Assembly: GCA_017615435.1 (NCBI GenBank)
Contig: JAGAAF010000053.1
Location: forward strand, 1 to 35,881
Origin: Bacteroidales bacterium
Lineage (GTDB): Bacteria > Bacteroidota > Bacteroidia > Bacteroidales > UBA932
Direction: 5' to 3'
Length of the DNA: 35,881 nt
In this document: in pieces, positions 25,824 to 33,112 of the stretch
How positions within the stretch are numbered: position 1 is the first letter of the stretch
Layout: every line of letters begins with the position of its first letter
The notes under the pieces: generated by a model
Seen by the model: the letters and a program-made list of their open reading frames with translations, nothing else
What the model was told of the DNA's origin: nothing
Databases searched by the model: none
Program-made: the position numbers and the translations under genes

Positions 25824-25831
25824 CAAAAATA
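25824..25831 (-). promoter_or_regulatory. -7 box of the S4-protein gene
   Basis: The minus strand reads TATTTTTG (TAnnTTTG), 9 nt before the ATG at 25814, giving a 5' UTR of only a few nucleotides. Confidence 0.6.
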
Positions 25832-25841
25832 CAAAAATGAT

Positions 25842-25849
25842 TATATTTG
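25842..25849 (+). promoter_or_regulatory. -7 box of the DUF4290-ftsK operon
   Basis: TATATTTG, 19 nt before the ATG at 25869 and 10 nt from the opposing -7 box of the S4-protein gene. Confidence 0.65.
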
Positions 25850-25868
25850 TGAAATTGCGAATTGAAGT

Positions 25869-26516
25869 ATGGACAGCATAACTCTCGAATACAATACCCA
25901 GCGTGAGCCGCTCAAGATGAGCGAGTACGGACGCAATATCCTGAAGATGGTGGAGCAGCTCCGCGAGATTCCGGACAGGGACAAGCGCACGGAGCAGGCG
26001 CGCGCAATCATCAAGACTATGGAGATTCTGAATCCCCAGGTCCGTCAGCAGGAGAACTGGGAGCAGAAGCTCTGGGATCACCTCTATATGATCGCGGGTT
26101 TCGACCTGGATGTGGATTCACCGTATCCTTGCCCCGTGAAGGAAGATTTCGAGACGAAGCCCGTGCCGCTTCCGATGAAGGGTACGAAGATCCGCGCGAC
26201 TCACTATGGCCGTAACATAGAGAAGATTCTCGACCTTCTGGCCCAGGAACCGGATGGAGAGATGAAAACCCAGATGATCAGGTCTCTGGCGATCTATATG
26301 CGTCAGCAGTATCTGATCTGGAATAAGGACAGCGTGTCGGACGAGACGATTTTCGCCGACATCGAGAAACTCTCCGAGTACAAGATCAAGGTTCCCGAAG
26401 GTATCACCCTCGGAAAGGTTTCCGAAAATGCCGATTTCAGCCGTCCGGGCATCGGCAACCAGGGAGGCCAGGGTAAGAACAAGCGTAAGGGCGGCAAGAA
26501 GAACAGACGCAGATGA
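25869..26516 (+). CDS. DUF4290 family protein
   Basis: A 215-residue protein of a family found essentially only in Bacteroidota. Typical landmarks are LEYNTQREPLKMSEYGRNI near the N-terminus, ENWEQKLWDHLYMIAGFDL in the middle, and a second YGRNIEKILD. The C-terminal 30 residues are Gly/Lys/Arg-rich (GGQGKNKRKGGKKNRRR), which would suit binding nucleic acid or membrane. No signal peptide; probably cytosolic. It overlaps ftsK by 4 nt, so translation is coupled. Biochemical function is unknown. Confidence 0.88.
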   Translation: MDSITLEYNTQREPLKMSEYGRNILKMVEQLREIPDRDKRTEQARAIIKTMEILNPQVRQQENWEQKLWDHLYMIAGFDLDVDSPYPCPVKEDFETKPVPLPMKGTKIRATHYGRNIEKILDLLAQEPDGEMKTQMIRSLAIYMRQQYLIWNKDSVSDETIFADIEKLSEYKIKVPEGITLGKVSENADFSRPGIGNQGGQGKNKRKGGKKNRRR

Positions 26517-28867
26517 AATTCCCCAGACTGAAAATAGAACCCGAAAAGAAGGAAGCGCTTGCCAAGCTCACAGGCTTGGTGATAGCGGTTTTTGCCGTTT
26601 TCACTCTTATCGCGATCGTATCATATCTGCTGCATTGGAAGGCGGATATGACGGCGGACGCGCTTCGCAATGCCGCCGGCTCGCTGGGATACCGCTTCGG
26701 CCGTTTCCTCGTGTGCGATTGCTTCGGTCTTGGCAGCCTTGCGATACTGGTGGTGCTGACGGCCCTTTCCGTGAGGCTGGTTTTCCATAAATGGAATTAT
26801 TCTCTCCTGAAGACGACGGTTATGACTCTCGGCGACGCATTCGTGGCCGCGCTTGTCCTCGCCTACGCCGGTCGGCTCTTCGGCGCCGACACCGTCTTCG
26901 GCGGCGGCCTTGGCGGCCACTGCGGCGCTCTCATCATAGGCTGGGGCATCTCAGCTATGGGCGTCTTGGTCACGGGCCTGGTGCTGCTCGTGCTCGTGGT
27001 GTGCGCCGCGCTGCTCAGCAGCTCCCGCTTCGTGCATTGGCTCGGCACCATAGGCACTAAGGAAGAAGGCAAGGGTTACATCGAGCCCGGGGCCGTGGAC
27101 CTTGGAGTGCAGACGGATCCGAATCCCGCCCCGGCGGTCCCGGAACCGGAACCGGTGGTAGTGGAACCCGAGCCGGTGGACTTGGAACCCGAAGTGGAAG
27201 ACGAACCTGAACCGGAACCGGCGGACGCTCCTGCTGTCCCAGGTGAGCCCCAACTGACGGTTATCGAAGATGATGGTCTTAAGACCAAAGTTCAGGAGGA
27301 ACTTCCGCGTATCGACAACCGTCTGGATCCGCCGTACGGTCTTCCGAACTTCAAGTTCCCTCCGCTCGAGCTGCTCGAGACCTACGAGGACGGCAAGCAC
27401 GTGATGACCACGGAAGAACTGGGGCGTAACAAGAATCAGATCATCGCGACTCTGCGTAACTATAAGATCGAGATCACGGACATCAAGGCAGTCGTGGGCC
27501 CGACCGTCACACTGTACAAAGTGACTCCGGCTCCCGGCATCAAGATTTCCGCAATCAAGAACCTCCAGGACGACATCGCGATGGCGATGAACGCCAAGGG
27601 CGTACGTGTGGTGACACTTCAGGATTCGGTGGGTATCGAAGTGGCGAATGACCAGCCTTCGATAGTGCCTCTGCGCGGATTGCTCAATGACGATGTCTTC
27701 CGCAACACGAAATACGATCTGCCGGTAGCCCTTGGATACACCATCACCCAGCAGGTGAAGGTAGTCGACCTTGCGAAGGCGCCGCACCTCCTCGTGGCTG
27801 GTGCAACCCAGCAGGGTAAGTCTGTCTGCCTGAACGTGATCATCGGTTCACTGCTTTACTCCAAGCACCCGTCCGAGCTGAAACTTGTGTTCATCGACCC
27901 GAAGATGGTCGAGTTCACGGCTTACAACTCGTTGCTGAAGCACTATCTGGCAGTGTTGCCGGATGCTGAGGACGAAGAATCCGAGAAGGCGCACGCCATC
28001 GTCAAGACCGCCAAGGATGCGGAGAAGGTGCTTCGTTCGCTGTGCATCGAGATGGACGACCGTTATCTGCTGATGGCGAAGGCAGGCGTGAACAAACTTT
28101 CGGACTACAACAACAAGTTCAAGGACCGTAAGCTCAACCCCGATCACGGACACAGATATCTGCCGTACCTGGTGACCGTGGTCGATGAGTATGCGGATCT
28201 TACTATGACCACCGGCGCGTCGCCCGAGTCGAAGGCGGCCAGCCGCAGCATTACCAACAGCATCATCCGCCTCGCCCAGAAGGGACGCGCCGCCGGTCTG
28301 CACGTGATACTCGCGACCCAGCGCCCGTCCGTGGACGTGATCAGCGGTATCATCAAGAGCAACTTCCCGATGCGCATCGCGTTCCGCACGTCGTCTCGTA
28401 TCGACTCCCAGACCATCATCGACGCGCCCGGCGCGGAGAAGCTGATCGGACGTGGAGATATGCTCTTCTCCGCCGGAATCGAGAACGAGCGTATCCAGTG
28501 CGGCCTCATCGAGAGCGAGGAGGTCCGCCGTCTGACCGATTACATCGGCGATCAGACGAAGTATGGCCAGAGCTACAACACACCGTATTACCTGCCCGTG
28601 CCGAAGGACGAAAACGGCGGGGGAGACGGCGGGTCCGTGGATGTGGGCGATCTCGACGAGCGCTTCGAGGAGGCCGCGCGGCTTGTGGTCACATCGCAGA
28701 AGGCGTCGACATCGTTCCTGCAGACGAGGCTCGCTATGGGCTTTGCAAAAGCATCGCGAGTGATGAGCCAGCTTGAGGACGCCGGCATCATCGGCCCTCA
28801 GGACGGATCGAAGCCACGCGCGGTTTTGGTATCGGATTTGGAGTCGTTGGATGCGATGTTACACTGA
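26513..28867 (+). CDS. ftsK: DNA translocase FtsK/SpoIIIE
   Basis: A 784-residue septal DNA pump that clears chromosome ends and promotes dimer resolution. Four membrane segments lie within residues 20-170 (about 20-42, 74-92, 106-124, 140-168). A short Pro/Glu-rich linker (205-248) follows, then the alpha/beta motor with Walker A GATQQGKS (430-437), and the winged-helix gamma domain (about 712-784, from DERFEEAARLV to the end), which reads polar KOPS-like sequences. The linker is much shorter than in E. coli, normal for the phylum. Overlaps both neighbours (ATGA with DUF4290, TGATG with the LolA-like gene). Confidence 0.97.
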   Translation: MKFPRLKIEPEKKEALAKLTGLVIAVFAVFTLIAIVSYLLHWKADMTADALRNAAGSLGYRFGRFLVCDCFGLGSLAILVVLTALSVRLVFHKWNYSLLKTTVMTLGDAFVAALVLAYAGRLFGADTVFGGGLGGHCGALIIGWGISAMGVLVTGLVLLVLVVCAALLSSSRFVHWLGTIGTKEEGKGYIEPGAVDLGVQTDPNPAPAVPEPEPVVVEPEPVDLEPEVEDEPEPEPADAPAVPGEPQLTVIEDDGLKTKVQEELPRIDNRLDPPYGLPNFKFPPLELLETYEDGKHVMTTEELGRNKNQIIATLRNYKIEITDIKAVVGPTVTLYKVTPAPGIKISAIKNLQDDIAMAMNAKGVRVVTLQDSVGIEVANDQPSIVPLRGLLNDDVFRNTKYDLPVALGYTITQQVKVVDLAKAPHLLVAGATQQGKSVCLNVIIGSLLYSKHPSELKLVFIDPKMVEFTAYNSLLKHYLAVLPDAEDEESEKAHAIVKTAKDAEKVLRSLCIEMDDRYLLMAKAGVNKLSDYNNKFKDRKLNPDHGHRYLPYLVTVVDEYADLTMTTGASPESKAASRSITNSIIRLAQKGRAAGLHVILATQRPSVDVISGIIKSNFPMRIAFRTSSRIDSQTIIDAPGAEKLIGRGDMLFSAGIENERIQCGLIESEEVRRLTDYIGDQTKYGQSYNTPYYLPVPKDENGGGDGGSVDVGDLDERFEEAARLVVTSQKASTSFLQTRLAMGFAKASRVMSQLEDAGIIGPQDGSKPRAVLVSDLESLDAMLH

Positions 28868-29361
28868 TGAAGAGAATTCTGGTTACCATAGTCTTTTGCC
28901 TGCTGGGGGCTGTCGCGCTCCCGGCTCAGCAGAAGCAGCTTGAGGCCTTCCTCGCACAGGCACAGGGCCATAGGGTTACCGTCGACTACGAATACGTGAT
29001 CGCCGGTATGCCTGACATTACGGTAGAGGGCTCGGCCGTGCTGCAGGACAACTGTTTCAGGATGGAGGGAGCGGGGCTTATGATTCTGTGCGATGCCGTT
29101 AACATTTGGACCCTGGATCTGGACAGCAAGGAGGCATACATCGAGCACGCCGGAAAGATGGATTATATGGACTACATCACCGAGCTGACTCTTGAAGACA
29201 ACGGCTGGCTGTCGGGCCTTTACAACGAACCTCTTTCCGGAAATCTAATTCCGTTCACGATCAAGAACATCCAGTTTTTGCCCCCGAGCGGCGATATGTC
29301 CGCCTTCGCCCCTTCCGAAGACACTTTCACGGGCGACTGGGTAATCACGGATTTGAGATAG
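28867..29361 (+). CDS. LolA-like outer-membrane lipoprotein carrier family protein
   Basis: A 164-residue periplasmic protein with signal peptide MKRILVTIVFCLLGAVALPA. The mature part alternates strand-like stretches as in the LolA/LolB fold: VTVDYEYVIAG, ITVEGSAVLQDN, FRMEGAGLMILCDAVNIWT and LDLDSKEAYIE. In Bacteroidota a LolA-like gene often follows ftsK, supporting the call. LolA proteins carry lipoproteins from inner to outer membrane; this short version could have another lipid-binding role. The ATG overlaps the ftsK stop (TGATG). A palindromic repeat follows 8 nt after the stop. Confidence 0.75.
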   Translation: MKRILVTIVFCLLGAVALPAQQKQLEAFLAQAQGHRVTVDYEYVIAGMPDITVEGSAVLQDNCFRMEGAGLMILCDAVNIWTLDLDSKEAYIEHAGKMDYMDYITELTLEDNGWLSGLYNEPLSGNLIPFTIKNIQFLPPSGDMSAFAPSEDTFTGDWVITDLR

Positions 29362-29369
29362 AGACGTTG

Positions 29370-29476
29370 CGTGGCGCGTAAGTGCCTGATCTTCAGCGTA
29401 TTACTAAAAGTCGACTCCGCGTTTTTCGGAGTCGACTTTTGGTAAGTATCTGGTTATCAGCCTGTTGGGCGCCACG
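29370..29476 (+). repeat. Palindromic intergenic repeat, copy A
   Basis: The ends GCGTGGCGC (29369-29377) and GCGCCACGC (29469-29477) are perfect inverted complements. The centre is a strong hairpin: AAAAGTCGACTCCG (29406-29419) pairs fully with 29427-29440 and extends outward to 18 bp with one G-T pair. The element fills the gap between two convergent genes, and the A-tract/T-tract flanks of the central stem make it a plausible bidirectional terminator. Two diverged copies lie at 31202-31309 and 35727-35833. Confidence 0.85.
29402..29444. terminator. Central hairpin of repeat A, likely bidirectional terminator
   Basis: An 18-bp near-perfect stem with a 7-nt loop (CGTTTTT), bordered by AAAA and TTTT, between the convergent LolA-like and YugP-like genes. 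Confidence 0.65.
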
Positions 29477-29478
29477 CG

Positions 29479-30147
29479 TTATCTGCGTCCGCGGGCGATT
29501 CCGATGTAATAAAGGAGAGTGGCGAGCGAGCCTATGGCTGCGATGACGTAGGTGTACGCAGCCCATTTGAGCGCGTCCTTCGCCATAGGGGACGTTTGGA
29601 AATCGGTGATGCCCGAATGGTCGAGCCACTCGATCGCGCGGGCGCTGGCGTTGACCTCCACCGGCAGCGTTATGAACGAGAAGAGCGTGGTCATTGCGAA
29701 CAGGCCTATGCCTATCCATAGTACGGACGGAGTAAGCTGTATCAGAAGCACGCCGAGAAGCAGCACCCACGACACCGCCATATTGCTGAAGTTCACCACC
29801 GGCACCAGCGCGCTGCGCATCTTGAGCGGGGCATAGCCCATAGCGTGCTGGATCGCGTGCCCCGTCTCGTGCGCCGCGACCGCCTCCGCCGCCACCGACC
29901 TTGACGCGAATACTCCCTCGCTAAGGTTGATGGTCTTGTCCGCTGGGTTATAATGGTCCGTGAGGATGCCCCCGACTGAGGTCACCTTCACGTCATAGAT
30001 TCCATTGTCGTGCAGCATCTTCAGCGCCGTCTCCTCACCCGTCAGCTTCCCCGGCACCTTCAAATACTCGTCAAACTTCGACTGCAGCACCGCCTGGATG
30101 ATCGCGCTCGCAATCATCACGGCAATCAGTATTAACCAAATGCTCAT
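29479..30147 (-). CDS. Membrane zinc metallopeptidase, YugP family
   Basis: A 222-residue membrane protein of the Zn_peptidase_2 (YugP) family. The zinc motif HETGH (H93, E94, H97) lies in AVAAHETGHAIQH, and the likely third ligand is the Glu in LPVEVNASARA. Membrane segments: residues 2-20, about 115-137, 140-160 and 198-216. The family is widespread but its substrates are poorly known. The promoter box ends 4 nt before the ATG, so the message is probably leaderless. The stop codon touches the end of repeat A. Confidence 0.92.
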   Translation of the reverse strand: MSIWLILIAVMIASAIIQAVLQSKFDEYLKVPGKLTGEETALKMLHDNGIYDVKVTSVGGILTDHYNPADKTINLSEGVFASRSVAAEAVAAHETGHAIQHAMGYAPLKMRSALVPVVNFSNMAVSWVLLLGVLLIQLTPSVLWIGIGLFAMTTLFSFITLPVEVNASARAIEWLDHSGITDFQTSPMAKDALKWAAYTYVIAAIGSLATLLYYIGIARGRR

Positions 30148-30151
30148 AACG

Positions 30152-30159
30152 CAAAATTA
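30152..30159 (-). promoter_or_regulatory. -7 box of the YugP-like gene
   Basis: The minus strand reads TAATTTTG (TAnnTTTG), only 4 nt before the ATG at 30147; transcription would begin at about the start codon. Confidence 0.6.
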
Positions 30160-30185
30160 CTGAATATTTATTATCCCTCACCTCC

Positions 30186-30217
30186 CCGTATGCAAAATCG
30201 CCCCTTTTTGCACACGG
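30186..30217. repeat. Inverted repeat between the YugP and DNPH1-like genes
   Basis: CCGTATGCAAAA (30186-30197) pairs with TTTTGCACACGG (30206-30217) with one mismatch around an 8-nt loop. No T-tract follows outside the stem on either strand, so it may be a roadblock terminator for the minus-strand hydrolase gene or a protein site. Confidence 0.5.
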
Positions 30218-30227
30218 AGTACAGGGA

Positions 30228-30647
30228 TTAGCCTTTCAAAATAGTCGTTAGAATAGAGTAGATTGTCTCTTCGGTTTCATACGGATGAATCTGGAAGTAT
30301 TTGTTGCCGGCGAGCATAGCGGAGAGGGAGGTGCGGGTCTTGTTGTAGAAGATGTGCACGGAGATGCCGTGGGCCTCGGCGTAGGCGAGCTCATAACCCA
30401 CACCAAGCGACGGGGTGGTGCATTCGGCGATGACGAGATCGGACTCGCGGAGCCAGGCGGCGTCCTGTTCGTAGATTGCGACGTCACGATCCTTCGCACC
30501 TTCATTTTTGCTCAGAGACAGGTCTCCGACGTGTTCGGTCAGCACGATGTGCTCGCGCTGGATGTATTGGATAATACGTTTATACAGTTCGGCATCTTGC
30601 CGCCCGCCGCGGATGGATCCGGCGAAATATACCTTCATTTGTTTCAT
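30228..30647 (-). CDS. Nucleoside 2-deoxyribosyltransferase-fold protein, DNPH1/Rcl-like
   Basis: A 139-residue protein: KVYFAGSIRGGRQDAELYK at the N-terminus, LTEHVGD, and SDLVIAECTTPSLGVGYELAYAEA with the catalytic Glu of the family. These are the landmarks of 2'-deoxynucleoside 5'-monophosphate N-hydrolases (DNPH1), which split dNMPs or damaged nucleotides such as hydroxymethyl-dUMP. The ATG at 30645-30647 is chosen because the next upstream ATG (30656) overlaps the -7 box; a third ATG at 30638 is also possible. It probably cleans the nucleotide pool. Substrate is inferred. Confidence 0.85.
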   Translation of the reverse strand: MKQMKVYFAGSIRGGRQDAELYKRIIQYIQREHIVLTEHVGDLSLSKNEGAKDRDVAIYEQDAAWLRESDLVIAECTTPSLGVGYELAYAEAHGISVHIFYNKTRTSLSAMLAGNKYFQIHPYETEETIYSILTTILKG

Positions 30648-30653
30648 CTCATC

Positions 30654-30661
30654 CAAATATA
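30654..30661 (-). promoter_or_regulatory. -7 box of the DNPH1-like gene
   Basis: The minus strand reads TATATTTG, 6 nt before the ATG at 30647, and 9 nt from the divergent exonuclease promoter. Confidence 0.65.
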
Positions 30662-30670
30662 CAGAATAAT

Positions 30671-30678
30671 TATCTTTG
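30671..30678 (+). promoter_or_regulatory. -7 box of the exonuclease gene
   Basis: TATCTTTG (TAnnTTTG), 15 nt before the ATG at 30694. An earlier in-frame TTG inside the box is therefore not the start. Confidence 0.6.
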
Positions 30679-30693
30679 CATAAAGATACATTT

Positions 30694-31188
30694 ATGCGTG
30701 ATTTTGCGGCAATAGATTTCGAGACGGCGAATGAGCAGCCGTCGAGCGTGTGCAGCGTGGGGGTGGTAGTGGTGCGCGGAGGGGAGATCGTGGACTCGTT
30801 CTACAGCCTGATCCATCCGGAGCCGGAGTATTATCAATGGTTCTGTCAGCAGGTCCACGGTCTATGCGAGGAGGACACCGACTGCGCGCCCGTGTTCCCG
30901 AAGGTGTGGGCGCAGATTGCGCCTATGGTGGAGGGCCTGCCGTTGGTCGCGCATAACGCCTGCTTCGACGAGGGATGCCTGAAGGCGGCGTTCCGGGTTT
31001 ATCAGATGGACTACCCGGACTACGAGTTCCTCGACACGCTCGCCGCGTCCCGCCGCCACTTCGGCCGTAGCCTCCCGGACCACCAGCTGCAGACCGTGGC
31101 GACAGCCTGCGGCTTCGACCTCCGCAACCACCACCACGCCCTCGCCGACGCCGAAGCCTGCGCACATATCGCCCTGAAACTGCTCTAG
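30694..31188 (+). CDS. DnaQ-like 3'-5' exonuclease (DEDDh)
   Basis: A 164-residue single-domain exonuclease. The DEDDh residues are visible: AAIDFETAN (Asp and Glu), VAHNACFDEGCL (Asp) and the ExoIII motif HHALADAEA (His and Asp). It lacks BRCT, helicase or polymerase domains. Bacteroidota carry several such short proteins, thought to act as proofreading subunits or RNase T/oligonuclease-like enzymes. The start follows the promoter box by 15 nt. Palindromic repeat B follows 13 nt after the stop codon. The exact substrate cannot be told from sequence. Confidence 0.9.
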   Translation: MRDFAAIDFETANEQPSSVCSVGVVVVRGGEIVDSFYSLIHPEPEYYQWFCQQVHGLCEEDTDCAPVFPKVWAQIAPMVEGLPLVAHNACFDEGCLKAAFRVYQMDYPDYEFLDTLAASRRHFGRSLPDHQLQTVATACGFDLRNHHHALADAEACAHIALKLL

Positions 31189-31201
31189 CCTATCCGATGC
31201 C

Positions 31202-31309
31202 CGTGGCGCACAAGTCGTTGTAACACAGTGACTTACTTAAACTGGGCTCCGGAAAATGAGGAGTCGAGTTTCGGGTAAAATGCTGATTATCAATAAGTTG
31301 GCCGCCACG
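31202..31309 (+). repeat. Palindromic intergenic repeat, copy B
   Basis: It begins CGTGGCGCACAAG and ends TTGGCCGCCACG. The central arms AAACTGGGCTCC and GGAGTCGAGTTT pair imperfectly (two non-matching positions). Aligned with copy A, the ends, the TTACT segment before the left arm, the GACTCC/GGAGTCGA core and the TGATTATCA-type block before the right end are shared. It sits between the exonuclease gene and the SPFH operon promoter. Confidence 0.8.
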
Positions 31310-31354
31310 CTTCGGGAGAGGGATCTCGGTGAGGAGCAATCAAACAAATATTGC

Positions 31355-31362
31355 TATATTTG
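31355..31362 (+). promoter_or_regulatory. -7 box of the SPFH-kinase-S26-PqqD-ABC operon
   Basis: TATATTTG, 17 nt before the ATG at 31380. No other promoter-like box is obvious before the next four genes, which overlap or nearly touch, so all five are probably one transcript. Confidence 0.65.
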
Positions 31363-31379
31363 AAAAAACAATTATTGAT

Positions 31380-32222
31380 ATGGTTAGCAAAGCAACAAAA
31401 TCAACTTTTTGGGCACTGGCGATTACCACTCTTACGATTGTGGTGCTGGCATCGTGCTGTACGACTATAGATTCCGCTTCGGTGGGTATCCGCTTCAAGA
31501 AGTGGAGCTCGAACGAGAACCTCAAGGGCGGTGTCGAGGGAACTTGCCGCGGATGGGTGTGGTTCAACCCCATCACGGAGCGCATTTTCGAATACCCGAC
31601 CTACATCCAGCGTGTGACTTACGAACCCTTCACCGTGAACCCGAAGGATGCGGCTATCTTCTCTATGACCCCGACTCTGGCCTACCAGATCGACGAGGGC
31701 AAGGCAACCGACATCTTCATCAAGTATCGTAAACCGGTGCGGGAACTGGAGATGGGCTACATCAAGACCTGTATCTTCGAAGCCTACCGTACCTGCGCGA
31801 ACAATTACACCTCTGACGAGCTGATGGCCAACCGCGCACGCTTCGAGACCGAGGTCCGCGCCCGTCTGGACGAATCGATGAACCAGGAAGGCTTCATCGT
31901 CCGCGAGTTCACGACCAAGATCGACCCGCCGGCATCGCTGACAGCCGCTATCAACGCGAAGAACGAGGCCGTGCAGAATGCTCTCAAGGCTGAGAACAAG
32001 GTGAAGGAAGCCGAGGCGGAGGCGAAGATCGAAATCGCCAAGGCAGAAGGTGAGGCGAAGGCTCTCAAGATCAAGGGCGACGGCGAGGCCTACTACAACC
32101 GTGTCGTGTCCGCTTCGCTCAACAAACTCATCGTCGAGCAGTACGCCATCGAGAAATGGGACGGCAAACTGCCTACGTACAACGGCGGCGGTGCACTCCC
32201 GTTCGTTGACATCCAGAAGTGA
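31380..32222 (+). CDS. SPFH/band 7 domain lipoprotein
   Basis: A 280-residue protein starting at 31380 (an earlier in-frame start at 31329 lies upstream of the promoter). The hydrophobic N-terminus ends in the lipobox LASC (residues 23-26), so it is probably anchored by lipid or by an uncleaved helix. Then come the SPFH/prohibitin core (VGIRFKKW; IQRVTYEPFTVNPKD; VRARLDESM; GFIVREFTTKIDPP) and an Ala/Glu/Lys-rich helix (about 195-245, NKVKEAEAEAKIEIAKAEGE) that makes oligomers. Such proteins organise membrane patches and proteases. Its TGA overlaps the GTG start of the kinase, tying it to the RiPP-like cassette downstream. Confidence 0.9.
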   Translation: MVSKATKSTFWALAITTLTIVVLASCCTTIDSASVGIRFKKWSSNENLKGGVEGTCRGWVWFNPITERIFEYPTYIQRVTYEPFTVNPKDAAIFSMTPTLAYQIDEGKATDIFIKYRKPVRELEMGYIKTCIFEAYRTCANNYTSDELMANRARFETEVRARLDESMNQEGFIVREFTTKIDPPASLTAAINAKNEAVQNALKAENKVKEAEAEAKIEIAKAEGEAKALKIKGDGEAYYNRVVSASLNKLIVEQYAIEKWDGKLPTYNGGGALPFVDIQK

Positions 32223-33112
32223 CGGCTGACTACAAAGTAGCTGAACACCTTTTCAGGGTTATCATCCCGGACGGTTGTACGCTCGGGATGGATAACTATA
32301 CTCCTTTCGCGGTAGCAGAGTGCGATGAGCCGCTGTTTACATTGGAAGTGGCCGCGGGGGAGGCGCCGGAGCTGGCGGGCCTCGAGCTGGTGATCGACCA
32401 GGGGGCGGAGCCGGGGGAGACTGTGCTTTCGCTATGGCGCCAGGGAGGCGGCCACGGCTGGCTCGTGAAGATGGCCCCGTCGCCCGGACGCCAGACTTCC
32501 GGCTTGCTGACGCTGACTGCAGACTTTAAACAATCTGCGCTCTATATCCTAAGGCCCTCGGAAGCCGAATTCGCGCTCAATAACTCCCTGATGCTCCAGT
32601 ATGCTTTCGCGACTGCGACACTCGGAACGCTTGAAATGCACGCATCTACCGTGGTTAACGGCGGCAAGGCGTATCTCTTTCTGGCGAAGAGCGGCACAGG
32701 CAAGAGCACGCACAGCCGTATGTGGCTCAAGGCCATTCCCGGCACGCATCTGATGAATGACGACAACCCCGTCGTGCGAGCATACGCCGACTGTCGTGTG
32801 ATAGCCTATGGCTCGCCGTGGAGCGGAAAAACGCCGTGCTACAAGAACGAAGCGTTCCCGGTCGGGGCGTTCGTGCGTATAGTCAGGGCGCCTGAAAACC
32901 GGCTGGAAAAGTTGTCCGTCGTGGAATCATATGCGAGCGTTTACTCGTCCTGCTCGGGCTTCAAGGCCGACCGCGCAATGGGTGACGGGCTGCACTGCGC
33001 AATATCGGCGGCCGTTCAGGGCGCGCCCTCGTTCGCGATGCACTGCCTGCCGGATGAAGATGCGGCCCGCGTGTGCTTCGCAGGCATCGCCGGGGAGGGC
33101 GCTGCCCTATGA
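32219..33112 (+). CDS. HprK-like kinase (HPr Ser kinase C-terminal fold)
   Basis: A 297-residue protein starting with GTG in the GTGA overlap with the SPFH gene; the next ATG (about residue 24) would remove conserved strands. Features: LEMHASTVV (139-146), P-loop FLAKSGTGKSTHSRMW with K162, NDDNP (180-184, Walker B-like acidic pair) and GSPWSGK (198-204), the pattern of PEP carboxykinase-like HPr kinases. The N-terminal 110 residues are beta-rich and specific to this subfamily. Relatives phosphorylate lasso peptides (paeninodin-type clusters) or sit in ScmC-type cassettes. Together with the peptidase and PqqD genes, a peptide-kinase role is likely; no HPr/PTS gene is nearby. Confidence 0.82.
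   Translation: MTADYKVAEHLFRVIIPDGCTLGMDNYTPFAVAECDEPLFTLEVAAGEAPELAGLELVIDQGAEPGETVLSLWRQGGGHGWLVKMAPSPGRQTSGLLTLTADFKQSALYILRPSEAEFALNNSLMLQYAFATATLGTLEMHASTVVNGGKAYLFLAKSGTGKSTHSRMWLKAIPGTHLMNDDNPVVRAYADCRVIAYGSPWSGKTPCYKNEAFPVGAFVRIVRAPENRLEKLSVVESYASVYSSCSGFKADRAMGDGLHCAISAAVQGAPSFAMHCLPDEDAARVCFAGIAGEGAAL

Noticed and set aside
25815..26081. N-terminal extension of the S4-domain protein
   Set aside because: The extension would run through both divergent promoters and into DUF4290; the S4 fold begins at 25814.
31329..31379. Earlier start for the SPFH gene
   Set aside because: It lies upstream of the -7 box at 31355-31362 and would precede the membrane signal with unrelated sequence.
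32219..33112. True HPr kinase/phosphorylase of carbon catabolite control
   Set aside because: No HPr or PTS gene nearby; the N-terminal domain differs and the neighbours are PqqD, S26 and ABC genes.
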